Of a DNA stretch of 64,000 nucleotides, positions 63,034-64,000 are shown piece by piece. Each line of letters starts with the position of its first letter. Position 1 is the first letter of the stretch. A program made the translations under genes and the position numbers. This DNA comes from Erwinia_E haradaeae_F (lineage in GTDB: Bacteria; Pseudomonadota; Gammaproteobacteria; Enterobacterales; Enterobacteriaceae): the NCBI RefSeq assembly GCF_900698855.1, contig NZ_LR217698.1, positions 744,001 to 808,000 of the forward strand. Reading direction: 5' to 3'. The notes under the pieces are model-generated. The model searched no databases. It saw nothing but the letters and a program-made list of their open reading frames with translations, and was not told the DNA's origin.

Positions 63034-64000
63034 TCAAAGCTCCTTATCTATTCTTAGTAATTCCCGATTAACCTCATTATGACCTATATCTTTACGAAAA
63101 AACTTTCCATTCCAAGAAATTAAATTTGCAATTTCATAGGCATGTCTTTGTGCAGATATAATATCTGATCCTAATGCAGTGACACATAAAACACGACCAC
63201 CATTAGTTATGACAAACTGATCTTTAAGAATTGTTCCAGAATGAAATACTTTTCCATCTAATTTATCTAATAATGAAAGACCATAAATTGGATCACCTTT
63301 TATGTATTCTCCAGGATAACCATTAGCTGCAAGAACTAATCCCAAAGATGGGCGAGGATCCCATTTTGCCTCTTTTTTATGCAAAAAACCAGACTCGGCT
63401 GCCAATAACAACTCAACTAAATCAGATTGCAATCGTAATAAAATAACCTGAGCCTCCGGATCTCCCAGGCGGCAATTAAACTCAATAACCTTAGGATGAT
63501 TATTGTTATTAATAATCAAGCCTGCATATAAAAATCCAGTATAGAGATTACCCTCATAAGCCATTCCTCGAATAGTTGGCCAAATAATCTCATCCATAAT
63601 TCTATTATGTACTACACTAGTAACCACTTTTGTCGGCGAATAAGCTCCCATTCCACCAGTATTTAAGCCAGTATCATCATTGCCTACCCGCTTGTGATCC
63701 TGACTTGTAGCCATAGGTAGAACATGCTCACCATCTACCATAACAATAAAACTCACTTCCTCACCATATAGAAATTCTTCTATGACAATTTGATTCTCTA
63801 CTCTGTGAAACAAACTGCCTTCCAACATCCCTCGTATAGCAGATTCAGCCTCCTCCATTGTCATGGCAATAATGACTCCTTTGCCTGACGCTAAACCATC
63901 AGCTTTAATGACAAGAGGAAATCCTTTCTCACGCGAATAAACAAGTGCTGGCTCAATTTTAGTAAAAACTTGATATTCAGCTGTTGGAATATTATGACGA
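63034..64000 (-). CDS. purD: Phosphoribosylamine-glycine ligase, C-terminal part (cut by window edge)
   Basis: ATP-grasp enzyme that joins glycine to phosphoribosylamine in de novo purine synthesis. The window holds about the last 322 residues, beginning with RHNIPTAEYQVF; the N-terminal domain lies beyond. ATP-grasp landmarks: KADGLASGKGVII, IEEFLYGEEVSFIVMVDG, ATSQDHKR, NTGGMGAYSP, GFLYAGLI, EFNCRLGDPEAQ, then the C-terminal GGRVLCVTALG and CRKD-like FRKDIGH. The ATG at 63864 is internal, since the frame continues colinearly to the window edge. In E. coli purH precedes it. Confidence 0.98.
   Translation of the reverse strand, partial: RHNIPTAEYQVFTKIEPALVYSREKGFPLVIKADGLASGKGVIIAMTMEEAESAIRGMLEGSLFHRVENQIVIEEFLYGEEVSFIVMVDGEHVLPMATSQDHKRVGNDDTGLNTGGMGAYSPTKVVTSVVHNRIMDEIIWPTIRGMAYEGNLYTGFLYAGLIINNNNHPKVIEFNCRLGDPEAQVILLRLQSDLVELLLAAESGFLHKKEAKWDPRPSLGLVLAANGYPGEYIKGDPIYGLSLLDKLDGKVFHSGTILKDQFVITNGGRVLCVTALGSDIISAQRHAYEIANLISWNGKFFRKDIGHNEVNRELLRIDKEL

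Overview
The window is a very AT-rich stretch of a reduced gammaproteobacterial chromosome. Every protein I recognise aligns well by eye with its Escherichia coli counterpart, and several small gene orders are those of Enterobacterales: ileS-lspA-ispH, gloB-rnhA-dnaQ-tRNA-Asp, rpsF-(priB)-rpsR-rplI, speE-speD, yciC-yciB-yciA, cmoA-cmoB, nadK/grpE and the uvrA remnant/ssb. Strong AT bias, loss of neighbours inside conserved operons and no visible mobile DNA point to an insect-type intracellular symbiont in the course of genome reduction. I cannot name the genus from the sequence alone.

The recognised protein genes add up to about 34 kb of 64 kb, roughly 53 percent. The rest is gene-free AT-rich DNA in blocks of 0.3 to 2.7 kb. 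I read it as eroded genes: one block is a clear priB corpse, and one is a probable 5' end of uvrA divergent from ssb.

Layout: pssA (5' part), gshA, ffs (4.5S RNA) and cls (1-7.8 kb); ssb, typA and recC (8.8-18.2 kb); tRNA-Gly, yacG and rpsT (18.4-21.3 kb); ileS-lspA-ispH (22.3-27.5 kb); corA, ompA, tig, nadK, grpE with a heat-shock promoter, and ung (28-36.1 kb); pmbA and yciABC (37.5-42.7 kb); der, ygfZ and cmoAB (44.1-49.8 kb); gloB, rnhA, dnaQ and tRNA-Asp (50.9-53.9 kb); rplI, rpsR, priB pseudogene and rpsF (54.4-55.8 kb); rnb, speED and purD (3' part) (57.6-64 kb).

Taken together the genes are housekeeping: translation (S6, S18, L9, S20, IleRS, TypA, Der, CmoA/B, two tRNAs), protein export and folding (4.5S RNA, trigger factor, GrpE, LspA), DNA maintenance (SSB, RecC, Ung, RNase HI, DnaQ, YacG), envelope lipids and outer membrane (PssA, Cls, OmpA, YciB, YciC), Fe-S, redox and detoxification (IspH, YgfZ, GshA, GloB), magnesium uptake (CorA), NADP, polyamines (SpeE/SpeD) and purine synthesis (PurD). 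I found no insertion sequence, phage, CRISPR array, toxin-antitoxin or secretion locus. I found no evidence of an undescribed biological system; the most informative signals concern gene decay and the regulatory elements that have survived it.
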